From Clostridia bacterium (GTDB lineage Bacteria > Bacillota > Clostridia > Peptostreptococcales > Anaerovoracaceae): a stretch of 9,884 nt of DNA. Position numbers and translations under genes: made by a program. Shown one piece after another: positions 1-7,302 of this stretch; within the stretch, counting starts at the first letter, position 1; each line of letters starts with the position of its first letter. Below the pieces are notes generated by a model. The model was not told the origin of the DNA, searched no databases, and saw nothing but the letters and a program-made list of their open reading frames with translations. The DNA is taken from NCBI GenBank assembly GCA_024403005.1, contig JAKSSQ010000059.1:1-9884 (forward strand). Reading direction: 5' to 3'.

Positions 1-677
1 GTTACGTATACTCCATTTGGAGGCAGCGCCTCGTCCGGATTCAGGCTCAGGTTTACCGTTGGGAAACCTATTCTTCTTCCCAGATGGCGGCCCTGAACCA
101 CTGTGCCGTCCAGAGTGTAGAGCCTTCCGGTATACTTTTCGTAATCTTCCATGCGGCCTTCGTCTATAATTCCGCGGATTAAGGTGCTGGACACCGTATT
201 TCCGTCGATTACGACTTCCGGAACGATGGTAAGACCGTAGCCCAGCTCTTCTGCGTGGTCGTGGAGATAAGTACCGTCTCCGGCCGCTTTATAGCCGAAG
301 TGGTAATTAAATCCGCAGACCGCATGCTTCATTCTAAGGGTCTTGAGCAGAATATCTTCCAGGAAAACCTGGGGAGAGCTCTGCCTTACGAACTCGTCGA
401 ACGTAATGGAAAACAGGTATTCCACGCCCATTCCTTCGAGAAAAGCTGCCTTTTCTTCGAAATTCATTATGTTCTTTACGACAACTTTTCCTGCCATTTC
501 GTTAACAGGATGGTTCGTAAAGGTGAATACCGAAGGTACGAGAGCCTTTTCCTTAGCAGCCAGCACACATTCTTTTATAAGCTGCTGGTGCCCTTTATGT
601 ACGCTGTTTAATTTTCCGAGAGCGATGCACGTGTCCTTTATATTATTAACTTCTTCTAAACTTTTAAAAATTTGCAT
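1..677 (-). CDS. ribF: Bifunctional riboflavin kinase / FAD synthetase (5' part; continues past the window start)
   Basis: This enzyme phosphorylates riboflavin to FMN and adenylylates FMN to FAD in the cytoplasm. The first 225 codons are visible; the gene runs off the low-coordinate edge. The FMN adenylyltransferase domain comes first: HKGH at residues 27-30 is the nucleotidyltransferase HxGH signature, GFNYHFGYKAAGD lies near 122-134, and VSSTLIR near 162-168. The flavokinase domain begins after about residue 183, with GRRIGFPTVN at 200-209 and NGVYV at the edge. The usual GxFDGxHxGH motif instead reads GKLNSVHKGH at 21-30, an unusual substitution. The ATG at 677-675 overlaps the truB TAA by one base, and I see no convincing Shine-Dalgarno upstream, so translation probably depends on coupling to truB. 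Identity is firm; activity of the adenylyltransferase half is less certain because of the changed motif. Confidence 0.95.
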   Translation of the reverse strand, partial: MQIFKSLEEVNNIKDTCIALGKLNSVHKGHQQLIKECVLAAKEKALVPSVFTFTNHPVNEMAGKVVVKNIMNFEEKAAFLEGMGVEYLFSITFDEFVRQSSPQVFLEDILLKTLRMKHAVCGFNYHFGYKAAGDGTYLHDHAEELGYGLTIVPEVVIDGNTVSSTLIRGIIDEGRMEDYEKYTGRLYTLDGTVVQGRHLGRRIGFPTVNLSLNPDEALPPNGVYV

Positions 678-1549
678 TATTCGGGTATTACTTTAGATAC
701 CTTTCCGGATTTAGCTATGCCGAGAAGCTTGTCTTCGTAAAATACTGCGCAGTTTCCTTCCGGGCAGGCAATGTTTTCGGACCATACAGGATTGCCGAAC
801 TTAAAGAGCCTTGCGGTTCTTTCGTCCAGTTCGAGCCTGGGAAGCCCTGAAACTGCAGTTTCCAGAGGATCCAGCAGCTTTGCGATGTCTTCCTGGTTCA
901 TGGAGCGGAAAGTTTCCATGTCCACTGCGTCTTCTATCCTGTAGCCGCAGGTCTCCGTGCGAACAAGGCCGCTCATGCATGCGCCGCAGCCGAGAATTTC
1001 TCCAAGGTCGTGGCATATGGAACGGATATAAGTGCCGCGGGAACAAACTGCCTTAAAGACGAAGTCTTCCCGGGGGCCGTTCCATTCCAGAAGCTCTATT
1101 TCGTGGATAGTAACCTTTCTTTCGGGGACTTCCACTTCCTTACCTGCTCTTGCGTATTCGTAGAGCTTTTTACCGTTAATCTTTATAGCGGAAAAAACGG
1201 GCGGTTTCTGCATTATTTCACCGAGAAAAGAAGAAAGTCCACTCTCCACCATTTCGCGGCTTACAGAGTCGATTTCGGCCCTTCTGTCCTGCAGTATTTC
1301 GCCCCATATATCCCTGGTGTCCGTTACAAGGCCCAGTCTGCATGTGCAGACGTATGTCTTGGGCATGTCGTCCATGTATTCCAGAAGCCTTGTCGCCTTG
1401 CCTATGCAAAGCGGCAGAACTCCCGTAGCCTCCGGGTCCAGAGTTCCTGTGTGGCCGATTTTGCGTTCACCGGTGAGCCTTCTTGCGATGGCTACGCAGT
1501 CGAAGCTTGTAAAACCGGCTGGCTTATTAAGGTTAAGAATTCCGTCCAT
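677..1549 (-). CDS. truB: tRNA pseudouridine(55) synthase TruB
   Basis: TruB isomerises uridine 55 to pseudouridine in the T-loop of tRNAs. The 290-residue protein matches the usual family length. It opens with the TruB signature LNLNKPAGFTS (residues 5-15), followed by GHTGTLDPEATGVLP (32-46), in which Asp38 is the expected catalytic nucleophile. Further family motifs are RLGLVTDTRD (71-80), PPVFSAIKINGKKLYEYAR (116-134) and SRGTYIRSICHDLG (170-183). The last ~60 residues look like the TruB C-terminal PUA-like RNA-binding domain. The ATG overlaps the nrnA stop in a TGATG, with AGAGGAG (1561-1567) 11 bases upstream inside nrnA. The gene lies in the standard rbfA-nrnA-truB-ribF order. I see no truncation or missing key residue. 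Confidence 0.97.
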   Translation of the reverse strand: MDGILNLNKPAGFTSFDCVAIARRLTGERKIGHTGTLDPEATGVLPLCIGKATRLLEYMDDMPKTYVCTCRLGLVTDTRDIWGEILQDRRAEIDSVSREMVESGLSSFLGEIMQKPPVFSAIKINGKKLYEYARAGKEVEVPERKVTIHEIELLEWNGPREDFVFKAVCSRGTYIRSICHDLGEILGCGACMSGLVRTETCGYRIEDAVDMETFRSMNQEDIAKLLDPLETAVSGLPRLELDERTARLFKFGNPVWSENIACPEGNCAVFYEDKLLGIAKSGKVSKVIPE

Positions 1550-2505
1550 CAGCCCAGCTGCTCCTCTATTGCAGCCTTAAGCTGCATTAAAGCTTCTTCT
1601 GCAGAGCACTTAAAAGAGCATCCGCTTGCCCTTTCGTGGCCGCCGCCGTCGAACTTCGCGGCGATTGCGTTCACGTTGGCATATTCCTTGGAGCGCAGAG
1701 AGCACTTAAGCCTTCCGTCTTCCTTTTCCTTTAAAAATGCTGCAATTTCAACGCCCTGGATGGCTCTTAACCTGTCGATGCAGGTTTCCGTCATCTCTGT
1801 CTTTGCGCCTAAAGCCTTAATGTCTTCCTGATTGCACCAGGAGATTGCAGCTTTTCCGCCGGCAAAGATTTCGGCTCTGTCTACTGCAAGAGCTTCCAGC
1901 TTAAGCTGCGGAAGAGGCGTGCTGTCCCAGATCTTATTGCAGATTCCGGAATAGTCGATGCCGTAACCCATGAGCTCTGCAGCATCTAAGAGCGCCTGCG
2001 GAGTTGTGTTGGAAAATCTGAAGCGTCCTGTATCTGTAACGATTGCAGTGTAGAGATTTTCTGCTATGGATTTGTCTATAGGCGCGCCCATGTCTTTGAG
2101 CAGTTCAAAAACCAGGTTTCCTGCAGCCGGGGAATCGGGGTCGATTACCTCATAATCTGCAAAAGGCCCGGTTTTAATATGGTGGTCTACGCAGAGACGC
2201 ACACCTGCGGCTCTGAACGCATCCACCCTCTTTTCTATGCGGCTGTCTCCGCTGCAGTCTACTGCGATTGCAGCATCTGCAGTCCAGGGAGCTTCCTTAA
2301 CGAAGCAGCCCTCGCCGTCCGAAAACAGCAGGTATTCGGGGCATTCATCCTCCAGGAGAATGTATGCCTCCTTACCCATTCTGCGCAGACTCTTGCAGAG
2401 CGCGCAGCTGCTTCCGGCTGCATCCCCGTCCATGCTCATGTGAGTAAAGATGAGGATTTTACCGGCTTTTTCTATTTCGCGTTTAATATCTGTCCAGTTA
2501 TGCAT
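1549..2505 (-). CDS. nrnA: DHH-family phosphoesterase, NrnA-type nanoRNase / pAp phosphatase
   Basis: This is a DHH/DHHA1 phosphoesterase of the NrnA type, a family that degrades 2-5 nt RNA fragments and in several members dephosphorylates pAp. The 318 residues carry all expected metal-binding motifs: HMSMDGDAAGS (22-32, with His22, Asp26, Asp28), an Asp at 83 in VDCSGDSR, the DHH triad at 107-109 and Asp158 in TDTGRFRFSNT. The C-terminal DHHA1 domain ends with FDGGGHERASG (285-295), the substrate-binding glycine-rich loop. Family position between rbfA and truB is normal in Clostridia. Its ATG overlaps the rbfA stop as TAATG, and only a distant GAGGAAG-like sequence lies upstream, so translation is probably coupled. 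The preference among nanoRNA, pAp and cyclic-dinucleotide products such as pGpG/pApA cannot be read from sequence alone. Confidence 0.93.
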   Translation of the reverse strand: MHNWTDIKREIEKAGKILIFTHMSMDGDAAGSSCALCKSLRRMGKEAYILLEDECPEYLLFSDGEGCFVKEAPWTADAAIAVDCSGDSRIEKRVDAFRAAGVRLCVDHHIKTGPFADYEVIDPDSPAAGNLVFELLKDMGAPIDKSIAENLYTAIVTDTGRFRFSNTTPQALLDAAELMGYGIDYSGICNKIWDSTPLPQLKLEALAVDRAEIFAGGKAAISWCNQEDIKALGAKTEMTETCIDRLRAIQGVEIAAFLKEKEDGRLKCSLRSKEYANVNAIAAKFDGGGHERASGCSFKCSAEEALMQLKAAIEEQLG

Positions 2506-2921
2506 TAATCGTTAAAATCTTCCTCTTCTTCCCCGGGAATGTCTTCGGGGATATCAAGGCTGTCGATGAGCGCATCCATCTTGGCTCCATATTCGAAGCT
2601 TTCGTCGAACTTAAAAATGAGTTCGGGAATGTGGCGCGCCTTAATCTTTTTGCCCAGGGCTGTACGGATGTGTCCCTTGCTCTTCTCGAAAGCCTTAAGG
2701 ATTTCCTTCTTTCTTTCGGGAGTGCTTCCGGAAGCGTTTCCGTATTCCAGAGATGTAATGTAAACAGTAGCGTAGCTGCCGTCGTTTGTAACGTCGGCAG
2801 CGTTTACGCTGATCATACTGCTTTTAAATCCGGGATCCTTAAGATCGCCCCTTATGAGCATATCGCTTATGCCCTTGCGAATTTCTTCACCCATTCGTTC
2901 AGGCTTGTAGGATTTTCCCAT
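2505..2921 (-). CDS. rbfA: 30S ribosome-binding factor RbfA
   Basis: RbfA is a single KH-like domain protein that binds the 30S subunit near the 16S 5' end during late maturation and cold adaptation. The 138 residues show the family pattern: basic N-terminus with RMGEEIRKGISDMLIRG (9-25), DPGFKSSMISVNAADVTND (30-48), an ATVYITSL strand (51-58), and the C-terminal RHIPELIFKFDESFEYG (96-112). The tail after about residue 120 is very acidic (PGEEEEDFND), a common but non-conserved ending. Its ATG overlaps the infB TAA by one base, with a GAGG about 10 bases upstream in the infB 3' end. It directly follows infB, with no ylxP between them. Together with RimP and IF2 in the same operon, it fits a 30S assembly and initiation module. 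Confidence 0.96.
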   Translation of the reverse strand: MGKSYKPERMGEEIRKGISDMLIRGDLKDPGFKSSMISVNAADVTNDGSYATVYITSLEYGNASGSTPERKKEILKAFEKSKGHIRTALGKKIKARHIPELIFKFDESFEYGAKMDALIDSLDIPEDIPGEEEEDFND

Positions 2922-5719
2922 TATCTTTCAACCTCTTGCATTGTGAAGGCTTCGATGATGTCGCCTTCCTTGATGTCGTTATACTTTTCGATACCGATAC
3001 CGCATTCGTAGCCGGAGTTAACTTCCTTTGCATCGTCCTTGAAACGCTTGAGGGAGGAAATAACACCTTCGTGGATTACGATACCATCTCTTACGAGACG
3101 TACCTGTGCGTTTCTTGTAACCTTGCCTTCGATAACGTATGCACCTGCGATGATGCCGACGCCGGGAACCTTGAATGTGTCGCGGACTTCGATCTTTCCG
3201 AGGATAACTTCCTTGAATACGGGGTCCAGCATACCCTTCATGGCAGCTTCGATATCGTCGATGATTTCGTAAATGATTCTGTATGTACGGATTTCTACGC
3301 CGTCTCTGTCAGCCAGAGCCTGTACAGCGGAGCTGGGACGTACGTTGAAGCCAATGATAACAGCGCCGGATGTGTTAGCGAGCATAACGTCGGATTCTGT
3401 AACAGTACCTACACCTGTATGGATGATCTTTACTCTTACGTTTTCGTTATGCAGCTTTTCCAGAGAAGCTTCGAGAGCTCCTACGGAACCCTGTACGTCT
3501 GCCTTGATGATGAGGTTCAGGTCTCTTACTTCGCCTTCTTCGATGGATGCGAAGAGCTGTTCGAGAGATACGCTGGAGTTTCTTGCCATTGTTTCTTCTC
3601 TCAGCTTTTCCTTGCGCTTGAGAGCGATTTCTCTTGCAATTCTTTCTTCGCGAACCGCATAGAATGTGTCGCCTGCTTCGGGAACTTCTGTAAGACCTGT
3701 AATTTCAACGGCTCTGGAGGGGCCTGCCTTGCGGATCTGATTGCCCTTCCAGTCGGACATTACACGTACGCGGCCGGAAGCCATACCTGCAACAACTGCC
3801 TGGCCTGCCTGCAGTGTACCGTTGGATACGAGCAGTGTAGCTACAGGGCCTCTTGCCTTGTCCAGTCTTGCTTCGATAACTGTACCTACAGCAAGTCTGT
3901 CCGGGTTAGCCTTGAGTTCGAGCATTTCTGCCTGGAGGAGTACCATTTCCAGAAGTGTTGTGATTCCTTCACCCTTCTTAGCGGAAACGGGTACGGAAAT
4001 TACATCGCCGCCCCAGTCTTCTACCAGGATGCTCTGTTCTGCCAGTTCCTTCTTAACGCGGTCCGGATTTGCGCCGGGCTTATCCATCTTGTTGATGGCA
4101 ACGATAATGGGAACGCCTGCAGCCTTAGCGTGGCTGATGGATTCGATTGTCTGAGGCATTACGCCGTCGTCTGCTGCTACTACCAGGATAGCGATATCTG
4201 TAGCATGTGCACCTCTTGCACGCATGGCTGTGAATGCTTCGTGGCCCGGAGTATCCAGGAATACAATCTTCTGTCCGTTGATCTCAATTTCGGATGCACC
4301 GATGTGCTGTGTAATACCGCCTGCTTCGCCTGCAGTAACGTTTGTATTTCTGATTGCGTCGAGCAGAGAAGTCTTACCGTGGTCTACGTGACCCATTACT
4401 GTTACGATAGGTGCTCTGGGCTGGAGTTCGGATTCTGCGTCTTCGTGGAGATCGAGTCCTTCTTCCTCTTCTACTTCTTCTGCCTTGTTGATTACAACTG
4501 TCTTGCCCAGTTCCATACCGAGCAGTACTGCTGTTTCTTCGTCCAGGTTCTGGTTGATGTTAGCCATGATGCCCATCTTCATGAGGCACATGATTGCATC
4601 GGATGTGGAAACTTCAAGCTGTTCGCAGAAGCCTGCTACGGTAATGGGTACGTCGATGATAACGCCGCCGGTTTCCATAGCTTCGATTTCTGCTGCGGAT
4701 TCCTGAACTTCTTCAACCTTTTCCTTGTACTTGGAGTGCTTCTTCTTTGAGGACTTGGTAAGATCCATTACGCTCTGTTCTTCGAATCTGTCCTTCTTGT
4801 CCTTGTCCTTCTTCTTGCGGCGGGAATCGCCTGCAGCAGGTGCTGTATATGCAACAACCTTTTCTCTGCCGCCTTCGTTTGTCTTCTTGCCGCTGAAATC
4901 CTTCTTTCTGGGGGAAGACTGTTCGCCGTTTGCGCCGTCCTTCTTGCCCTTGAATTCCTTGGGCTTGCGGTCGCCGTTATTGCCGCCCTGGCCGTTGTTT
5001 CTGTTTCTGCCCTCGCGGTTATCCTTGCCGTCTCTGCCGCCCTTCTTGTCTCTGGGCTTAACTTCTACAGGCTTCTTTTCTTCCTTGGGTTCATCTGCAG
5101 CTCTCTTAACGATCTTTACGCCGATATGGGGAACGTAGTCGATCTTTTCGGGTTCGGGCTTCTTTTCTTCTTTCTTTTCTTCCTTTTTAGCTTCTGCCTT
5201 GGGCTCTTCCTTCTTAGGTTCAGCCTTTGCTTCCTTTTTGGGAGCTGCCTTAGCTTCTTCCTTCTTGGGTTCAGCCTTGGGTTCTTCCTTTGCGGGAGCG
5301 GGTTCAGCCTTCTTTATAATCTTGACGCCAATGGGAGCATCCTGATACATTTCAGGTTCCTTCTTCTTGGGTTCTTCCTTAACGGGAGCTTCCTTAATTT
5401 CGGGAGCAATTTCTTCTGCCTTGGGCTGTACGCTGTCTGCCTTCTTCTGGGGAACAGCGTTCTTGGGCATGGGTCTGCCTACGGGAGAAGCCTTAGCGGA
5501 AGCAGCCTTTGGCATGGGCTTTCCGATGGGAGCTGCCATGGGCTTAGCTGCGGGTGCAGCCTTTTCTGCCTTGGGAGCAGCGCTCTTTGTCTTCTTAGCC
5601 TGCTGGGCTTCAATAATTGCTTTATCTACTGCGCGGATCTGGACTTTAGATTCGCCATCCTGACCATTTGCGCTTTTCTTGGTCTGAGCTTTAACTACTT
5701 TTGTTTCTGTATCGACCAT
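2921..5719 (-). CDS. infB: Translation initiation factor IF-2
   Basis: IF2 is the GTPase that places fMet-tRNA on the 30S subunit and promotes subunit joining. The 932-residue protein starts with a ~350-residue low-complexity, probably disordered Lys/Glu/Pro/Ala-rich region that becomes Gly/Arg/Asn-rich near 225-285. An IF2_N domain follows (about 352-412). The G domain has G1 GHVDHGKT (443-450), G2 around GGITQHIG (467-474), G3 DTPGH (489-493), G4 NKMD (543-546) and G5 SAK (579-581). The C-terminal half carries the usual domains II-IV and ends in the fMet-tRNA-binding region. The N-terminus holds two pairs of short repeats: IGKPMPK/VGRPMPK (65-71, 80-86) and IGVKIIKKA/IGVKIVKRA (130-138, 199-207). 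The ATG has a strong GGAGGTG (5725-5731). Codon use is strongly biased, with TTA, CTA and TCA absent from codons over about the last 600 residues, consistent with high expression. Confidence 0.98.
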   Translation of the reverse strand: MVDTETKVVKAQTKKSANGQDGESKVQIRAVDKAIIEAQQAKKTKSAAPKAEKAAPAAKPMAAPIGKPMPKAASAKASPVGRPMPKNAVPQKKADSVQPKAEEIAPEIKEAPVKEEPKKKEPEMYQDAPIGVKIIKKAEPAPAKEEPKAEPKKEEAKAAPKKEAKAEPKKEEPKAEAKKEEKKEEKKPEPEKIDYVPHIGVKIVKRAADEPKEEKKPVEVKPRDKKGGRDGKDNREGRNRNNGQGGNNGDRKPKEFKGKKDGANGEQSSPRKKDFSGKKTNEGGREKVVAYTAPAAGDSRRKKKDKDKKDRFEEQSVMDLTKSSKKKHSKYKEKVEEVQESAAEIEAMETGGVIIDVPITVAGFCEQLEVSTSDAIMCLMKMGIMANINQNLDEETAVLLGMELGKTVVINKAEEVEEEEGLDLHEDAESELQPRAPIVTVMGHVDHGKTSLLDAIRNTNVTAGEAGGITQHIGASEIEINGQKIVFLDTPGHEAFTAMRARGAHATDIAILVVAADDGVMPQTIESISHAKAAGVPIIVAINKMDKPGANPDRVKKELAEQSILVEDWGGDVISVPVSAKKGEGITTLLEMVLLQAEMLELKANPDRLAVGTVIEARLDKARGPVATLLVSNGTLQAGQAVVAGMASGRVRVMSDWKGNQIRKAGPSRAVEITGLTEVPEAGDTFYAVREERIAREIALKRKEKLREETMARNSSVSLEQLFASIEEGEVRDLNLIIKADVQGSVGALEASLEKLHNENVRVKIIHTGVGTVTESDVMLANTSGAVIIGFNVRPSSAVQALADRDGVEIRTYRIIYEIIDDIEAAMKGMLDPVFKEVILGKIEVRDTFKVPGVGIIAGAYVIEGKVTRNAQVRLVRDGIVIHEGVISSLKRFKDDAKEVNSGYECGIGIEKYNDIKEGDIIEAFTMQEVER

Positions 5720-5731
5720 AAAAACACCTCC
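5720..5731 (-). promoter_or_regulatory. infB ribosome binding site
   Basis: GGAGGTG at 5725-5731 precedes the infB ATG, with GGAGG 7 bases from the start codon. It begins 3 bases after the rnpM stop, so the whole 15-base rnpM-infB gap is taken up by this site and no gene is missing through mis-calling. Confidence 0.85.
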
Positions 5732-5734
5732 GGA

Positions 5735-6004
5735 TTATCTGCTTAATTCAGCTATCTGCTGGATAACTGCCTCTGCATCCTCTCTGGAAACCTCGGTCTT
5801 GAGATTTCTGGAAAACGCATTCTTCTTGATGGCAAGCTTTGCACAGTCTGAGTTCGGGCAAAGATATGCGCCTCTTCCGGGCAGTTTACCTTTAATATCT
5901 ATCTGCAGGCCCTCTTCAGATGCGATGACGCGGATAAGCTCCTTCTTGGGCTTTGACTGCATGCATCCTATGCATCTTCTTTCGGGCACTTTCTTTTCTG
6001 TCAT
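5735..6004 (-). CDS. rnpM: YlxR-family protein, RNase P modulator RnpM
   Basis: This is a small basic RNA-binding protein of the YlxR (DUF448) family. Recent work on Bacillota has named it RnpM for an effect on RNase P; older annotations call it a nusA-operon RNA-binding protein. I chose the ATG at 6004 (89 residues) because it follows the nusA stop by 10 bases and has AAGG (6013-6016) 8 bases upstream. A longer frame from 6046 would overlap nusA and add 14 residues with no family match. Family motifs are PERRCIGCMQSKPKKEL near the N-terminus, including the CxxC pair, and GRGAYLCPNSDC in the middle, then a lysine-rich segment. The gene sits in its normal place after nusA. The usual next gene, ylxQ, is missing: infB begins 15 bases on. 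Confidence 0.94.
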   Translation of the reverse strand: MTEKKVPERRCIGCMQSKPKKELIRVIASEEGLQIDIKGKLPGRGAYLCPNSDCAKLAIKKNAFSRNLKTEVSREDAEAVIQQIAELSR

Positions 6005-6014
6005 TTTTCTTACC

Positions 6015-7286
6015 TTACAGACCGAGTGCAGCTGCGATTGTTTCAATCATTACAGCGTTTGTAGCCTTAAGATCCATTTCGATTGCATTTTCTTCAGCGA
6101 ATGCAACCAGTTCAGCCTTCTTCATCTTCTTGAGAGCTGCCATGGAAACTGCGGGAGCTTCTGCTGCTTCTTCCATAACTTCGATTTCCATTTCTTCGGA
6201 AACTTCGGGTTCTTCGGATTCAGCGGGCTGTTCGCTCATAGCGTCCAGTGTGGGCTGATACTGAGAGTGGCTCTTAATGTCGATCTTCCATCCGCAGAGC
6301 TTAGCTGCAAGTCTTACGTTCTGGCCTTCCTTGCCGATAGCCAGAGACAGCTGATAGTCGGGAACTACAACTGTAGCAGACTTTTCGTCTTCGTCGATGA
6401 GAACCATTTCTACCTTAGCGGGAGAAAGTGCGCTGGAGATAAGCTTGCCGGGTTCTTCGCTCCAGTTGATGATGTCGATCTTTTCTCCGCCCAGTTCGTC
6501 TACGACTGCCTGTACTCTTGTGCCCTTGGGGCCAACGCATGAACCAACGGGGTCAACGTTTTCGTCGTATGTGCAGACAGCGATCTTTGTTCTGGAACCT
6601 GCTTCTCTTGCAAGGGACTTGATTTCTACTGTGCCTTCCTGAATTTCGGGAACTTCCAGTTCGAAGAGTCTCTTAACGAGGCCGGGGTGAGTACGGGAAA
6701 GGAATACCTGGGGACCCTTTGTTGTCTTCTTAACGTCCATTACGAAGACCTTGAGTCTTTCGTTTACTCTGTACTTTTCGCCTGCAATCTGTTCGTTGGG
6801 GGAAAGGATGCCTTCAGCTCTTCCCATGCCGATGAACACTGTATCGTTGCTGATTCTCTGTACAGTACCTGTAATTACTTCGCCCTGGCGGGAGATGTAG
6901 TCTTCGTAGATCATGCCGCGTTCTGTTTCGCGGATTCTCTGTACTACAACCTGCTTAGCTGTCTGTGCAGCGATGCGGCCGAAGTCCTTGGGTGTTACCA
7001 TGTATTCGATAACGTCGCCGAGTTCGTAAGCGGGGTCGATTTCCTGAGCATCTTCCAGGCTTGTCTGGGAGAACGGATCTTCAACTTCTTCTACTACGTC
7101 GTGTCTCATGTAAACGTCGATGTCGCCTGTGGAGCGGTCGATGTTTACGCGTACGTTCTGAGATGTGCCATAATTCTTCTTATAAGCTGAAACCAGAGCA
7201 CTTTCGATTGTGTCGATGAGCAGATCCTTGGAAATGCCCTTCTCCCTTTCCAGTGCTTCTACGGCCAGAATAAATTCGGTGTTCAT
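6015..7286 (-). CDS. nusA: Transcription termination/antitermination factor NusA
   Basis: NusA binds RNA polymerase and nascent RNA to modulate pausing, intrinsic termination and antitermination. The 423 residues contain the RNAP-binding N-terminal domain (1 to ~130), an S1 domain from GEVITGTVQRIS (135-146) to about 200, KH1 with VGSCVGPKGTRVQAVVDELG (247-266) and KH2 with LAIGKEGQNVRLAAKL (315-330). This core is the normal Firmicute NusA and ends near 345. It is followed by an acidic linker (about 351-380) and a ~40-residue C-terminal segment, KKMKKAELVAFAEENAI and onward, resembling SAP/Rho_N helical nucleic-acid-binding modules. Firmicute NusA proteins often stop after KH2, so this is an extension. 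The ATG has AAGGAGG (7298-7304) 11 bases upstream, and that RBS overlaps the rimP stop. NusA may autoregulate this operon; that is known for E. coli and only inferred here. Confidence 0.97.
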   Translation of the reverse strand: MNTEFILAVEALEREKGISKDLLIDTIESALVSAYKKNYGTSQNVRVNIDRSTGDIDVYMRHDVVEEVEDPFSQTSLEDAQEIDPAYELGDVIEYMVTPKDFGRIAAQTAKQVVVQRIRETERGMIYEDYISRQGEVITGTVQRISNDTVFIGMGRAEGILSPNEQIAGEKYRVNERLKVFVMDVKKTTKGPQVFLSRTHPGLVKRLFELEVPEIQEGTVEIKSLAREAGSRTKIAVCTYDENVDPVGSCVGPKGTRVQAVVDELGGEKIDIINWSEEPGKLISSALSPAKVEMVLIDEDEKSATVVVPDYQLSLAIGKEGQNVRLAAKLCGWKIDIKSHSQYQPTLDAMSEQPAESEEPEVSEEMEIEVMEEAAEAPAVSMAALKKMKKAELVAFAEENAIEMDLKATNAVMIETIAAALGL

Positions 7287-7302
7287 TTTTTCCTGTACCT
7301 CC

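Noticed and set aside
1010..1831. 273-codon plus-strand open frame antisense to truB and nrnA
   Set aside because: It covers two intact genes with full catalytic motifs on the other strand, and its translation resembles no known family.
5149..5380. Repetitive ttctt/cttcc-rich DNA as a tandem repeat or microsatellite
   Set aside because: It is the coding consequence of Lys/Glu/Ala/Pro-rich protein sequence in the IF2 N-terminus, and no exact tandem unit was found.
6005..6046. Longer rnpM start at 6046 overlapping nusA
   Set aside because: The added residues do not match the family. The ATG at 6004 has a properly spaced AAGG and gives the usual ~90-residue length.
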